A stretch of DNA of 64,000 bases from positions 1-64,000 of the forward strand of contig JAEDGW010000002.1 in the NCBI GenBank assembly GCA_016297325.1, given 5' to 3'. Below, one piece after another: positions 44,783 through 53,460 of this stretch. Each line of letters opens with the position of its first letter. The first letter of the stretch is position 1. Under the pieces are notes generated by a model. It was not told the DNA's origin and did not search any database. It saw only the letters and a program-made list of their open reading frames with translations. Made by a program: the position numbers and the translations under genes. The stretch comes from Coprococcus sp. Lineage in GTDB: Bacteria > Bacillota > Clostridia > Lachnospirales > Lachnospiraceae.

Positions 44783-45712
44783 TCAAGGCTCCGCCATAAG
44801 CTCAAGCCCTGGATACACGCACATACCACTCTCTGCTTCCTCTTTTATGACGTCATACTCGTTCTGTGTTATAAGCTTGTCGGACTCTCTATCCATAAAA
44901 CTGTTTGTAGTGTAGAAAAATCCCATGTCGCCATTTTCCAGAAGATCAGTGTAAAGGTAGTATTCGGAGCGCATCCCTCCTCCGTGAAAAGTTTCATATG
45001 AAATTACGAAGTTTGCTGCTCCATTTGAACCCTCTGTACAGAAATGATCTCCGCAATATTTTGTGTTCGCCCTGTCCCAACTGGCAGAGACAAGCTTTGG
45101 CATGTCGCCATCCAGTGTGTATATCTCATATATAAGAGCTGAATTCATATCTGCCAGTATAAGTTCCTTTATCCCGTCACCATCGAGATCTTCTATAGCA
45201 TAACCTATATTGCTGAGATCGCCACACGCTATATATGCATTATATCTAGCATATAAATTGTTTGCCACTTCATATGGAAATTCCAGATTATTTAGCTCTT
45301 CATATGTTATCCCTGATATGTTGAGCTCAATATATTTATTCATTATCTCCACATATTTTGCACGGAAGAAATCATCTGCAGAAGCATATTCTTCCTCCGT
45401 CGTGTTCTCCTCTGATAACTGTTCGGTCTCAGATTTTGCTTCAGTAGTCTGCTCATCTGTAACTTTTTCTTCTGTCCTATCCTCCTCAGTAGTCTGTCTC
45501 TCAGATATAGATCCACGTCTTATAGCTTCTGTACTCTTAGAATCATTTCCTGTGTCAGAGTCAGTTGTATATCTTCCCGCCTCACTTGTTGCCATCTGAG
45601 ACTGCATATCCCTGAGCTTATCATTCATACTCTGGCAGCCGGTAGCGATACACGTTATGCAGGCAGCGACAATAGTAAGTCCTGCTGCCATCTTATAGTT
45701 TTTCTTTTTCAT
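44783..45712 (-). CDS. lipoprotein with acidic threonine-rich linker
   Basis: A 309-residue secreted lipoprotein: a positively charged signal, hydrophobic core and lipobox IATGC with the lipidated cysteine at 26. Residues about 50-110 are a T/E/S-rich linker. The mature domain contains a calcium-loop-like DLDGDGIKELILAD and ends with a short aromatic region; the arrangement resembles uncharacterised clostridial lipoproteins. Function unknown. The ribosome binding site is GGGAGG. Confidence 0.85.
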   Translation of the reverse strand: MKKKNYKMAAGLTIVAACITCIATGCQSMNDKLRDMQSQMATSEAGRYTTDSDTGNDSKSTEAIRRGSISERQTTEEDRTEEKVTDEQTTEAKSETEQLSEENTTEEEYASADDFFRAKYVEIMNKYIELNISGITYEELNNLEFPYEVANNLYARYNAYIACGDLSNIGYAIEDLDGDGIKELILADMNSALIYEIYTLDGDMPKLVSASWDRANTKYCGDHFCTEGSNGAANFVISYETFHGGGMRSEYYLYTDLLENGDMGFFYTTNSFMDRESDKLITQNEYDVIKEEAESGMCVYPGLELMAEP

Positions 45713-45760
45713 ATCTGTCCTCCCTCATTTTTGCATCAATCTATATCAAGCTTGTCTCAT

Positions 45761-46432
45761 TTACAATCTGTCTGTCAATCTGATAATCGCCTCCGCAAGC
45801 TCCATCATTCCACGTTTGTTTGGATGTGTGCCATCTATTGAGTCATATCTGAGCCCGGTTGATGCCGTATCTATATATCGGCACTCATAGAATTTGCACA
45901 ATGAATGTATCTCTTTATTGAATTTGTCGATCTCTACATCGTTTACCATTCTTGGGAACACAAAGCTGCTGTCCGCTGACATATATGTACAATTGAGCGA
46001 AACGCACCATATCTCCGCACCTGGATAATTGTGCTTCAACTTCACCAGCATGGTCTCGTATGCCGTGGCAAATGTAGATTCACCCTTTTTGCCAAATATA
46101 CTTTCTTTGAGCGGAACACCAAATCCCCAGTCATTTGTCCCCATATACACGATAATCACATCCGGATATACATTATTTATGTGAAGCGCCGACGTCCGCT
46201 CATTGCTGCAGCCAGCAGAGCCTTCAAAAATATCCGAATCAGGATCATATGACACCCGGCTTCCAGACCAGGAATTGTTCACCAACAGGTATCCGTCAAG
46301 GTGATCTATCAGCTTTCCCCACCACGTATCTTCCATGTTCCTGATATCGGTCTCCTGCGCTTCCAAAGGTGAGTAAAAAACTTTATAGTCCGGAGGGTTG
46401 TAGCCCAAAAGTGTGCTTATGGAATCATAAGT
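45761..46432 (-). pseudogene. truncated SGNH hydrolase, second copy
   Basis: The open frame reads YDSISTLLGYNPPDY and then matches the Lachnospiraceae SGNH hydrolase pattern: DTWWGKLI, LLVNNSWSGSRV, GCSNERT, block III YMGTNDW and the C-terminal catalytic IDGTHPNKRG. It has the nucleophile serine (YDSIS) and the Asp/His end, but the bases coding the usual start and the glycine before DS are gone. The only possible start downstream, a TTG at 46408, has no ribosome binding site and would omit the serine. A stop codon lies at 46433-46435 in this frame. It looks like the 3' part of a gene fused by deletion to the first copy upstream. Confidence 0.75.
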
Positions 46433-47787
46433 TCATCTGCCAACCCTTCCGATACACGATCATACATCGGCCGCTCCGCATACGCTCCCTGCTTCCAGTC
46501 ATTTATACCCATATAAATGATGATCACATCAGGCTCTACGCTTCCCACATGCAGGTGGCTTGTCCTCTCATCGCTGCAGCCAGCCGAATAATCTTTTCTG
46601 CTTCCGTATCTATCATATGTAACCATGCTTCCCTTCCAGGAATTATTTACGAGGAGATGCCCGCCGTAATAATCTATCAACCTTCCCCACCATGTGTCCT
46701 TCATATGGTAGACACCGCATTTATTGCAGTTGTCCCCGGTGTAATACACTTCATATCCCGGGGGATTAAATCCGGCAAGTGTACTGATACCGTCGCCAAA
46801 TATAGAGAATTGTTTGCCAAAATATCTGTTTCCGGCACGCCATCTCACAAATCTCTCTATTCGGGATGCATCCCCAAGTATAGGGCCGTCGATGATCTCC
46901 AGCGTCTCCTTTGGCGGTGTATATGGCATGGACTCCATCCTCCGTATATACTCTCTGGATGTCTCCGTCCTGAAAAATGCATCCTCAAACCTACCTGCTA
47001 TGGACGCTTTTCCGGTCATACACTGACTGTATGGCTCGTCAACAGCACATATGATCTGCCAGAACATTCCGGCATAGCCGCCCTCCTTTATGGCCTCTCT
47101 GAGTGCTATAGCTATGAGCGCCGGCGGACACATATTCTCGTCACATCCCATATCGTCAAATACTATATTGTTGACGGATTCTGAAAGTGCAGTCTCAAAT
47201 ATATTCTTAAAACGGCTCTTATACACCGCCATGAGAACCTTTGCATTGAAATAAACCTCGCCGGATTGGGCTCCCGGCATATATGGAACCGGCGCAGCTA
47301 TCATATCCACAGAAAACCAGTCTTTTTCCTGCATGACGTTCAGCATCGCATCCCTATACACAGCCACTGCCGGAATATAGACCAGCCGGTCACTGTCATA
47401 TGAATGAAACTGATATTTACTGTATGTGACAAATCCTTCACGTACTTTAGCCGAATCCATACACGGATACATATTGCTTCTGGCACACATCACCGCCTGT
47501 CTGGAAGCGCGCCCTACCATACATCCTCCACTTATATCCTTTGGATCAAGGAAATGTACCACAACAGTCTTCCCGCTTCCTATATGTCTTTTTGCCACAT
47601 CAAATGGATTGTCATGCAGTACATGAATATTGTCAGAACAGATATATCCCTGTCTCTGTGAACTTATATGGTTTTCTGTGATCACTTTTACCTGGGACGC
47701 AGATTCCCTGGTAAGTAATCCCCTTGATCCTCCCGTCCAAAGCTGAACCGAATCAGCACAGTATCTCTTTATGTTTGCGTCATACAT
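46417..47787 (-). CDS. macrodomain (microbial PARG-like) fused to a truncated SGNH hydrolase
   Basis: A 456-residue protein. Residues 1-320 resemble microbial-type poly(ADP-ribose) glycohydrolase-like macrodomains (TIGR02452 type): VVVHFLDPKDISGGCMVGRA and ARSNMYPCMD. The usual GGG..QEE catalytic motif reads SGG..RQAV, so the catalytic glutamates seem lost. Residues from about 336 begin an SGNH hydrolase domain, but block I reads FGDGIST where the nucleophile serine should be, block III is YMGINDW, and the chain stops at ADELMIP before the C-terminal Asp/His. The hydrolase half is thus probably dead. It starts at an ATG after GGAGG. Confidence 0.75.
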   Translation of the reverse strand: MYDANIKRYCADSVQLWTGGSRGLLTRESASQVKVITENHISSQRQGYICSDNIHVLHDNPFDVAKRHIGSGKTVVVHFLDPKDISGGCMVGRASRQAVMCARSNMYPCMDSAKVREGFVTYSKYQFHSYDSDRLVYIPAVAVYRDAMLNVMQEKDWFSVDMIAAPVPYMPGAQSGEVYFNAKVLMAVYKSRFKNIFETALSESVNNIVFDDMGCDENMCPPALIAIALREAIKEGGYAGMFWQIICAVDEPYSQCMTGKASIAGRFEDAFFRTETSREYIRRMESMPYTPPKETLEIIDGPILGDASRIERFVRWRAGNRYFGKQFSIFGDGISTLAGFNPPGYEVYYTGDNCNKCGVYHMKDTWWGRLIDYYGGHLLVNNSWKGSMVTYDRYGSRKDYSAGCSDERTSHLHVGSVEPDVIIIYMGINDWKQGAYAERPMYDRVSEGLADELMIP

Positions 47788-47831
47788 GCCATTACCTCCC
47801 CTCAGCTTGTTTCACCAGACGGTGTATGCCA

Positions 47832-49190
47832 TTACCTATTCACAAACAGGACAGTGTAATCATCTGTAATATTTTCGCCGTACACTATATCACTATTGTC
47901 ATATGCAACATCACTATAGTCTGCAACTGCCAGATCATATATATCCTTTTCATCAGAATCTTGATTATTCAAATAATCTGAAAACTGTGAATGATTCTGC
48001 ATATATCTTCCAGTATATATATAGTAATTCATATCCATAGAATTACATTCTGGATATAACTTTGTATCCCAAGTTCTCTCAGCACCCGCTACTTCATCTG
48101 ATATGTTGAAGTACATATAATAATCCTCTATACCAAGCGCATCCTTAAGCTCCGTACTATCGTCCCATGTTACATCCAGCTGATACCAATCACCATCAAT
48201 CGATACTATGTTCCATGCGTGACCTGCATCATCATTCGAATTCTGTATCGCATTATCTCCATTGGTATCCGCTTTTCCTATAACATAGTATGATTCCATC
48301 CCCGACAGCCTAAAAAGCAAATCAAGCGTCTTCGCATATCCTTCACATACACAGCTCCCATCGACAAGCGTCCCATAAACTGTAAATGCATTACCGTATT
48401 TCTCTGTAGCCGCTTCACCATTGGTTATAGAATCAGCTGCTGCGTCATTATATACACCTACATAAGTAACCACATCATGGTAAAAAAGTTCCGTATAAAA
48501 ATCGTCGAATTTTGTTAAGTCTGTTTCTTTATAGATTGCCTGCAAGATATTATATATAGCAAGTGCTCTGGAGTTATCCTCAGGTATCGGCACTCCATAA
48601 ACTATATACATATACACGTAATAACTATCTTCATACTTGAGATCAATAGTTATATAATCTCCATCTGAGTCACTCCCATTAAGATACTGATCTCCCCATC
48701 CAAATGATTGTGTCATATAATCATTCATATTCTTTATATCACTATCTGCTACATCATTAATGTAAAGCTTCAGTTCGTCACGACATCCTGCAAGCACATA
48801 GCTGTCTACTGCTTTTGCAATATCATATATGTCATTACACATTGTTGGAGCTGTCCAAGCCGTTCTGTTTGTATGATACAGACCTGTTTTATATCGCAGA
48901 TCACTAGCATAAACTTCCGTCTTATTACTGCCATCATCACTATGCTCTGTTGCCCCTGCCTCCTGCGTACTATTTTCAGTGTCATCATCAATCCATTTAT
49001 CATCATTTGATGCATCCTTACCATAGGAATCGTCTCCCTGATATGGATACCATCCATCCTGTAATAAAGTCTGCCACTTTGCATTCTGATATATGTTATA
49101 TTTTTCCTGTATATTCGAGCACCCTGTAAATCCAACAGTAAGCGCTGCCACAACTATTACGCAGACCATTATTCTTATATTTTTTTTCAT
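47832..49190 (-). CDS. lipoprotein with transglutaminase-like domain
   Basis: A 452-residue lipoprotein (lipobox FTGC, cysteine 24). After an acidic linker, the domain from about 230 on is a transglutaminase-like protease fold: the cysteine in GSCVCEGYAKTLDLLFRLSG, the histidine in AGHAWNIV and the aspartate in YQLDVTWDD. Such surface proteins may process or crosslink peptides; the substrate is unknown. The coding stretch is visibly richer in A and T than the kinases to the right. AGGAG precedes its ATG. Confidence 0.88.
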   Translation of the reverse strand: MKKNIRIMVCVIVVAALTVGFTGCSNIQEKYNIYQNAKWQTLLQDGWYPYQGDDSYGKDASNDDKWIDDDTENSTQEAGATEHSDDGSNKTEVYASDLRYKTGLYHTNRTAWTAPTMCNDIYDIAKAVDSYVLAGCRDELKLYINDVADSDIKNMNDYMTQSFGWGDQYLNGSDSDGDYITIDLKYEDSYYVYMYIVYGVPIPEDNSRALAIYNILQAIYKETDLTKFDDFYTELFYHDVVTYVGVYNDAAADSITNGEAATEKYGNAFTVYGTLVDGSCVCEGYAKTLDLLFRLSGMESYYVIGKADTNGDNAIQNSNDDAGHAWNIVSIDGDWYQLDVTWDDSTELKDALGIEDYYMYFNISDEVAGAERTWDTKLYPECNSMDMNYYIYTGRYMQNHSQFSDYLNNQDSDEKDIYDLAVADYSDVAYDNSDIVYGENITDDYTVLFVNR

Positions 49191-49247
49191 CTATTCAATC
49201 TCCTGACTCCCTCTTTGCTGTTTTTTTATTTGCCATATAACTTAAAT

Positions 49248-49306
49248 GGCGGTATCTGAGGTGTCCGTCCCTAAATATCATCAGATCACCTCAAACAGAT
49301 ACCGCC
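49248..49306. terminator. long inverted repeat closing the FHA/kinase operon
   Basis: GGCGGTATCTG and CAGATACCGCC pair over 11 bp, extended by GAGGTG/CACCTC with a small internal loop, around a 23-base loop. The T-rich flank is stronger on the plus strand (TGTTTTGTT). It lies just after the last gene of the operon (stop at 49327) and before the lipoprotein, so it most likely ends the operon, though the minus-strand tail is not a good T-run. Confidence 0.5.
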
Positions 49307-49326
49307 TGTTTTGTTACATAATCACT

Positions 49327-49848
49327 TTAAAATCCTAGTATATCTAACAGACTGCCACCTGCGCTGAGACCATATTCCAGCATATCAGCATACGAAACCG
49401 TAAGGGCACTGTAATACATAACCGCAACTATAACTATTGATGCAAGAGACAACTGTATTGCACAAGCTCCAAGCCACTTAGGCTTTGAAGCCTCATCTCT
49501 CATGCGCACCAGATATATGATTCCCAAGATTATAGATACCACTGGCACACCAGCAGCAGCTATCATAAATTGTCCAATTGTCGACATTAGAACCAAACTC
49601 TTAACTTTGAAATTGTCACCCATCGCCATGATAAGACAGCTAATTGAAGCTATAAACGGAATGAGCGCCAATATAAATGCGATTACACCAGGTAAATTTG
49701 TACGTTTTTTAGGTTTCTTTACTATCTTTGCAATACCAAATGCTATAATTGCTATAACAAATATGGCAATTGATGCTATGTACAACACATACCTTGTCAC
49801 GATCAGGCTCAAAATATCTGTAGATAATACCATTGAAAATGAATTCAT
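49327..49848 (-). CDS. four-helix membrane protein, paralogue of the neighbouring FHA membrane domain
   Basis: A 173-residue protein with four predicted helices. Its C-terminal 120 residues align by eye with the membrane part of the adjacent FHA protein: ILGIIYLVRM against VLGIIYLIQM, PKWLGACAI against PKWMGVVAI, and SALTVSYADMLEYGL against SAITVSASDIYEYGL, both ending in LGF. It lacks an FHA domain. The two genes are 22 bases apart. It is probably a partner subunit produced by duplication and loss of the FHA part. Confidence 0.8.
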   Translation of the reverse strand: MNSFSMVLSTDILSLIVTRYVLYIASIAIFVIAIIAFGIAKIVKKPKKRTNLPGVIAFILALIPFIASISCLIMAMGDNFKVKSLVLMSTIGQFMIAAAGVPVVSIILGIIYLVRMRDEASKPKWLGACAIQLSLASIVIVAVMYYSALTVSYADMLEYGLSAGGSLLDILGF

Positions 49849-49870
49849 ATCATTCTCCTTTCCTTATAAA

Positions 49871-50860
49871 TCAAAATCCCAGATATTTGCTATAATCATC
49901 AACCAGGTCGTTGCCAATCTTGAGTCCATACTCATATATATCTGATGCAGATACAGTAATTGCACTGACATATATAATAATCACTATTGTGATTGCAAGA
50001 ACCGCACCTACAATAGCAACCACGCCCATCCATTTCGGATGTTCTCCCCTGGTTCCAGACATTTGTATAAGATATATTATTCCAAGTACAAGTCCGGCTA
50101 TAGCTGCCAGCAATATCACCCACATCCATCCAGAATGTAATGCTACAAATACAAGACACTTAGCCTTGAAATAATCACCACAAAGGTATAACAGAAACCC
50201 AAGCGCAACTAAACAAGCTATACCGCCAATGCAAATACCTATTATTCCTAATACATCTGAAGGCTCTTTTGAAACACTCTTACTACCATCACTCCATGGT
50301 GCCACATTCTGATTATTTGGGGTATTATACGCTCCACCATTTACAGGTCCACGGCCCATATTCTGATAATTATTCTGGTAGCCAGGACCATTTGGATGAC
50401 TAGATACCATTCCAGGGCCCATCTTTACTGTCGCTCTGTCCTGTCCTCCAAGGACTCCAGTCTCACCCATATTCTGACCACCTGAATATCCACCATATCC
50501 AGGAGCAGGACGCACTCCTGTATTCTCCATTTTAGGAGGTGCCACAAGCTGTACTACATTACTTGAATGTCCTATCTTTAGTGTATCTCCGGCACTTAAA
50601 TATTCCACATTTCCTCTCTCCATCTTCTTGACATTATTTATTATCGTTCCAGAAGATGAAAGGTCTGTCACTCGAAAACGCCTGTCATTTGGGTTGTACT
50701 GTATAATACAGTGTCTTCTACTGACGCCTTCACTATTAAATACGAAATTCGCAATCTCAGGATTCCTTCCAAGTGTCACATCTGCAAATGGAGCAAGATC
50801 TATCTCTGCACCTGCATACTCACCCGAAACGAATTTGAGCTTTGCGCCGTTATTTCCCAT
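49871..50860 (-). CDS. FHA domain protein with C-terminal membrane domain
   Basis: A 329-residue protein. The N-terminal FHA domain (about 15-105) has GRNPEI, EGVSRRHC and the DLSSSGTIIN loop, the phospho-threonine-binding surface. A glycine/asparagine-rich linker (about 115-205, GYGGYSGGQNMG) leads to four predicted membrane helices. The FHA domain would face the cytoplasm and could dock phosphorylated partners at the membrane. A perfect AGGAGG precedes the ATG. It belongs to the kinase/phosphatase operon. Confidence 0.9.
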   Translation of the reverse strand: MGNNGAKLKFVSGEYAGAEIDLAPFADVTLGRNPEIANFVFNSEGVSRRHCIIQYNPNDRRFRVTDLSSSGTIINNVKKMERGNVEYLSAGDTLKIGHSSNVVQLVAPPKMENTGVRPAPGYGGYSGGQNMGETGVLGGQDRATVKMGPGMVSSHPNGPGYQNNYQNMGRGPVNGGAYNTPNNQNVAPWSDGSKSVSKEPSDVLGIIGICIGGIACLVALGFLLYLCGDYFKAKCLVFVALHSGWMWVILLAAIAGLVLGIIYLIQMSGTRGEHPKWMGVVAIVGAVLAITIVIIIYVSAITVSASDIYEYGLKIGNDLVDDYSKYLGF

Positions 50861-50912
50861 AGTATTCCTCCTGTCTCTTCAGTATTTGTTAAATATCAAA
50901 GCTACGCCTATC

Positions 50913-51824
50913 TTATGAATCAGCGTATCTCTTCTCCTGAGACTTAAGGGAACATATAGCTCTCTGGAATTCTACAGTCTGATACAACGAGTAATTCTTA
51001 AGACCGAACTTCACCCAGCCACCTGGGAAATAAACAACGAACCAGCTTCCCCACATCTTCAGATATGCAAATACCTGTCCAAGGGCAATTGCAAAACCAA
51101 CAAGGAACAATGCAAATACATTTGATACAGCAGCGAGAACAATACCAAGTATAAGCCAAAGTCCCGCCATGACCAGACTCCATATAGGATTTCTCTTCAT
51201 AACCTCTGTTGAAGTGATCTCGTCAACCTCTACTATATATCTCTTGTATGAATATGACAGAATACCGTGATGCTCATTTATGTACAGTCTCTTATTTGTC
51301 AGAACTGCTCTGTTCTTCAGAATACCGTTACCTGTGAAGTAGTTGAGCACTCTGTCATTTCCAAGAGTTGCGATCTCCTTCTCGTCATCGTCAACCCAGA
51401 AATCCTCGAATATAGTTGCGCCTCTGTCTGCCCTTGCAACATAGTTTCTTCTGAGCTTGCTGATAATTCCAGACTTCTTAGGGACGTTGACTATGGTGTT
51501 CTGCTGCTGAGCTGTAAATGTGAACTCATTGTCTGAATGGCCAAGTCTTACCTTTGCACCATTGTCAAGCTCTACTGTCTGCTGTGGTCCCAGCTCTCTT
51601 CCATTTACAGTAGTTCCTGATGTTGAATAGTTGAGCAGTGTCAGACGTCCTGTGCTCTCGTTGAATGATATTGCACAATGAACTCTGCTGACTCTGTCTG
51701 ACTGGAAGAAGATGTTGCAGTTTGCACCATTTCTACCAAGTACCTGCTGTTTGCCCGGCTGCAGATCTATGCTGCTGCCCTGTAATTCTCCTCGAACGAA
51801 ATTAATTTTTCCTGTGTATGACAT
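50913..51824 (-). CDS. FHA domain protein with PH-like and membrane region
   Basis: A 303-residue protein with an N-terminal FHA domain (GRNGANC, DRVSRVHCAISF, NYSTSGTTVNG) and then a segment resembling bacterial PH-like domains (GILKNRAVLTNKRLYI, YKRYIVEVDEITS), inside which two membrane helices are inserted (SLVMAGLWLILGIVLAAVSN and FALFLVGFAIALGQVFAYL). The start is four bases after the stop of the gene before, with GGGAG upstream, so it is translationally coupled. It may link lipid or membrane binding to phospho-threonine reading; that is inference. Confidence 0.85.
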   Translation of the reverse strand: MSYTGKINFVRGELQGSSIDLQPGKQQVLGRNGANCNIFFQSDRVSRVHCAISFNESTGRLTLLNYSTSGTTVNGRELGPQQTVELDNGAKVRLGHSDNEFTFTAQQQNTIVNVPKKSGIISKLRRNYVARADRGATIFEDFWVDDDEKEIATLGNDRVLNYFTGNGILKNRAVLTNKRLYINEHHGILSYSYKRYIVEVDEITSTEVMKRNPIWSLVMAGLWLILGIVLAAVSNVFALFLVGFAIALGQVFAYLKMWGSWFVVYFPGGWVKFGLKNYSLYQTVEFQRAICSLKSQEKRYADS

Positions 51825-51828
51825 ATTC

Positions 51829-52551
51829 CTACTCTCCCTTCTCTATTCCATTTTCCCAGCTGAACTTCTCGCCACAGAATGGGATAAATGCAAGCTGTGT
51901 CTTACCTACAAGGATGACATCATATGGCTTGAGCTCCTCTGATCCAAGGACAACATTGTCGTTTACATAGAAAAGTCCTCTTGAATCACCTGGCTGAACG
52001 AGGAACTTTCTCTGTCTTGGCTCGTATACGATGATCGCATGCTTCTCTCTTGATACAGCCTTATCCTTAGCCAGAACTACATCCTGACTTGCATTTCTAC
52101 CAATGAAGTTTCTTCCTGTCTTGAGGTTGAAACTCTTGCCCTTGTCATCTCCATCAATGATTACAACCCAGCCAACTACATCTGTCTTTGCATTTATATT
52201 GCCAAATGCGATTGTTGAGGAATCCTCATCATCCTTATTCGCCTGGTTCTTTGACTTATTTATCATGTCAGCAATATCACTTGTAGGCTTAGTGTAGTCA
52301 ACAGTTGGCGTATCTCCATTTGCACCTGGCGTTCCAAATGTTGGTCCCATGCTGTTGTTCATGCCCATATTCATTCCCGGATTAATGTTTCCACCCATCA
52401 TTGGTCCGCCTGCTCCAGGTCCCATTCCGGGTGCTGGCTGAGTATATCTTACAGTCTCACCCATTCCTTCGCTTACATTAGAGCAATGAGGACAGGTTGA
52501 AAACTTGTCCATATCATAGTAATGCCCTTTTGCACACCTTGTTAAATTCAT
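51829..52551 (-). CDS. soluble FHA domain protein with N-terminal zinc-finger-like motif
   Basis: A 240-residue protein without membrane helices. The N-terminus has a cysteine/histidine knuckle (CAKGHYYD and FSTCPHC) that may bind zinc. A glycine/methionine-rich, likely disordered segment (about 30-80) is followed by a C-terminal FHA domain with GRNASQDVV, KAVSREKHAII and a shortened asparagine loop. The start MNLTRC is used because GGAGG is nine bases upstream; an ATG three codons earlier directly abuts the site. Confidence 0.88.
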   Translation of the reverse strand: MNLTRCAKGHYYDMDKFSTCPHCSNVSEGMGETVRYTQPAPGMGPGAGGPMMGGNINPGMNMGMNNSMGPTFGTPGANGDTPTVDYTKPTSDIADMINKSKNQANKDDEDSSTIAFGNINAKTDVVGWVVIIDGDDKGKSFNLKTGRNFIGRNASQDVVLAKDKAVSREKHAIIVYEPRQRKFLVQPGDSRGLFYVNDNVVLGSEELKPYDVILVGKTQLAFIPFCGEKFSWENGIEKGE

Positions 52552-52611
52552 AATTTTCATCCTCCTGTTGTTTTTTTATATATACAGCAAAGGCTTTTCG
52601 CCCGCTGCTTA

Positions 52612-53460
52612 TTATCTGCCATACTTCAGCAGAATAATAGACGTGTTATCCTGATTTCTCTGTGTCAGCTGCATAACTACCTGATTAAGTCTCTCGGCAA
52701 TATTCTGCATACTGTTCTGATTGTCATCAACTATATCCAGAATGGCTTCATTGCTAAGCCTCTTATAAAGTCCATCACTGCACAAGATGATCAGATCGTT
52801 CTCACAGAGCATGAGCGGCTCTGTGTTGTGATCTATGAGAGACACATTTCCTATTCCGAGGAAACTGATAAGTGCCTCCGCCTGATCCTCCTGCTGTCTA
52901 TACTCATCCTGTGTGATCTGACCTTCACGGAGCATAGTGTCAAGCTGGAGCCTGAAATTGTGATCTCTGTTAATAGCCTGTATATTTCCATCTCTTACCA
53001 CGTATATTCGGCTGTCACCAACTGATAAGAAATACATCTGATTACCCTTTGTGACTACACACACAATGGTACATCCCCCTCCAAGGGAATTACCATATTC
53101 GTCCTCAAGATCTGCCACACAACCATCAAGCTTTACAGCCTCTTTCTCAAGAAACTGTGGAACATTTGAAAAATCTCCCACCTGGTCAAAGTCCTCAACT
53201 AAAGTCTTCACAGCTGTATTACTGGCCACTTCTCCACCATTGAGCCCCCCCATTCCATCACAGACAACGGCAAGCGTCACATCTCCATCATACTGTTTGA
53301 CAAACAGGGCGTCCTGTTGATAACTTCTGGTACCTATGATTGTCGAATATCCCACTTCCATATGCGGAACATTCCTTGTTCTGTCTATAGCATCCCAGTT
53401 TACATCCTCTGTCAGTCTTATTGTCACTATCTCATTCTGTCTTGCTGCTTCTTCTCTCAT
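52612..53460 (-). CDS. PP2C-type serine/threonine phosphatase
   Basis: A 282-residue phosphatase that presumably reverses the neighbouring kinases. PP2C metal-binding blocks are complete: RSYQQDALFV near the N-terminus, VCDGMGGLNGGEVAS, SVGDSRIYVVRDG, LIILCSDGLYKRL and the C-terminal NQDNTSIILL. No membrane helix, so a cytoplasmic enzyme. Its ATG overlaps the kinase stop (ATGA), giving strict translational coupling; phosphatase-kinase pairs of this kind (PrpC-PrkC, Stp-PknB) are known in Firmicutes. Confidence 0.96.
   Translation of the reverse strand: MREEAARQNEIVTIRLTEDVNWDAIDRTRNVPHMEVGYSTIIGTRSYQQDALFVKQYDGDVTLAVVCDGMGGLNGGEVASNTAVKTLVEDFDQVGDFSNVPQFLEKEAVKLDGCVADLEDEYGNSLGGGCTIVCVVTKGNQMYFLSVGDSRIYVVRDGNIQAINRDHNFRLQLDTMLREGQITQDEYRQQEDQAEALISFLGIGNVSLIDHNTEPLMLCENDLIILCSDGLYKRLSNEAILDIVDDNQNSMQNIAERLNQVVMQLTQRNQDNTSIILLKYGR

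Noticed and set aside
46410..46435. Programmed frameshift joining the macrodomain gene to the second SGNH copy
   Set aside because: The bases around the stop (GAACTTATGATTCCATAA) contain no slippery heptamer and no clear downstream pseudoknot; the mismatch of domains also argues for a deletion.
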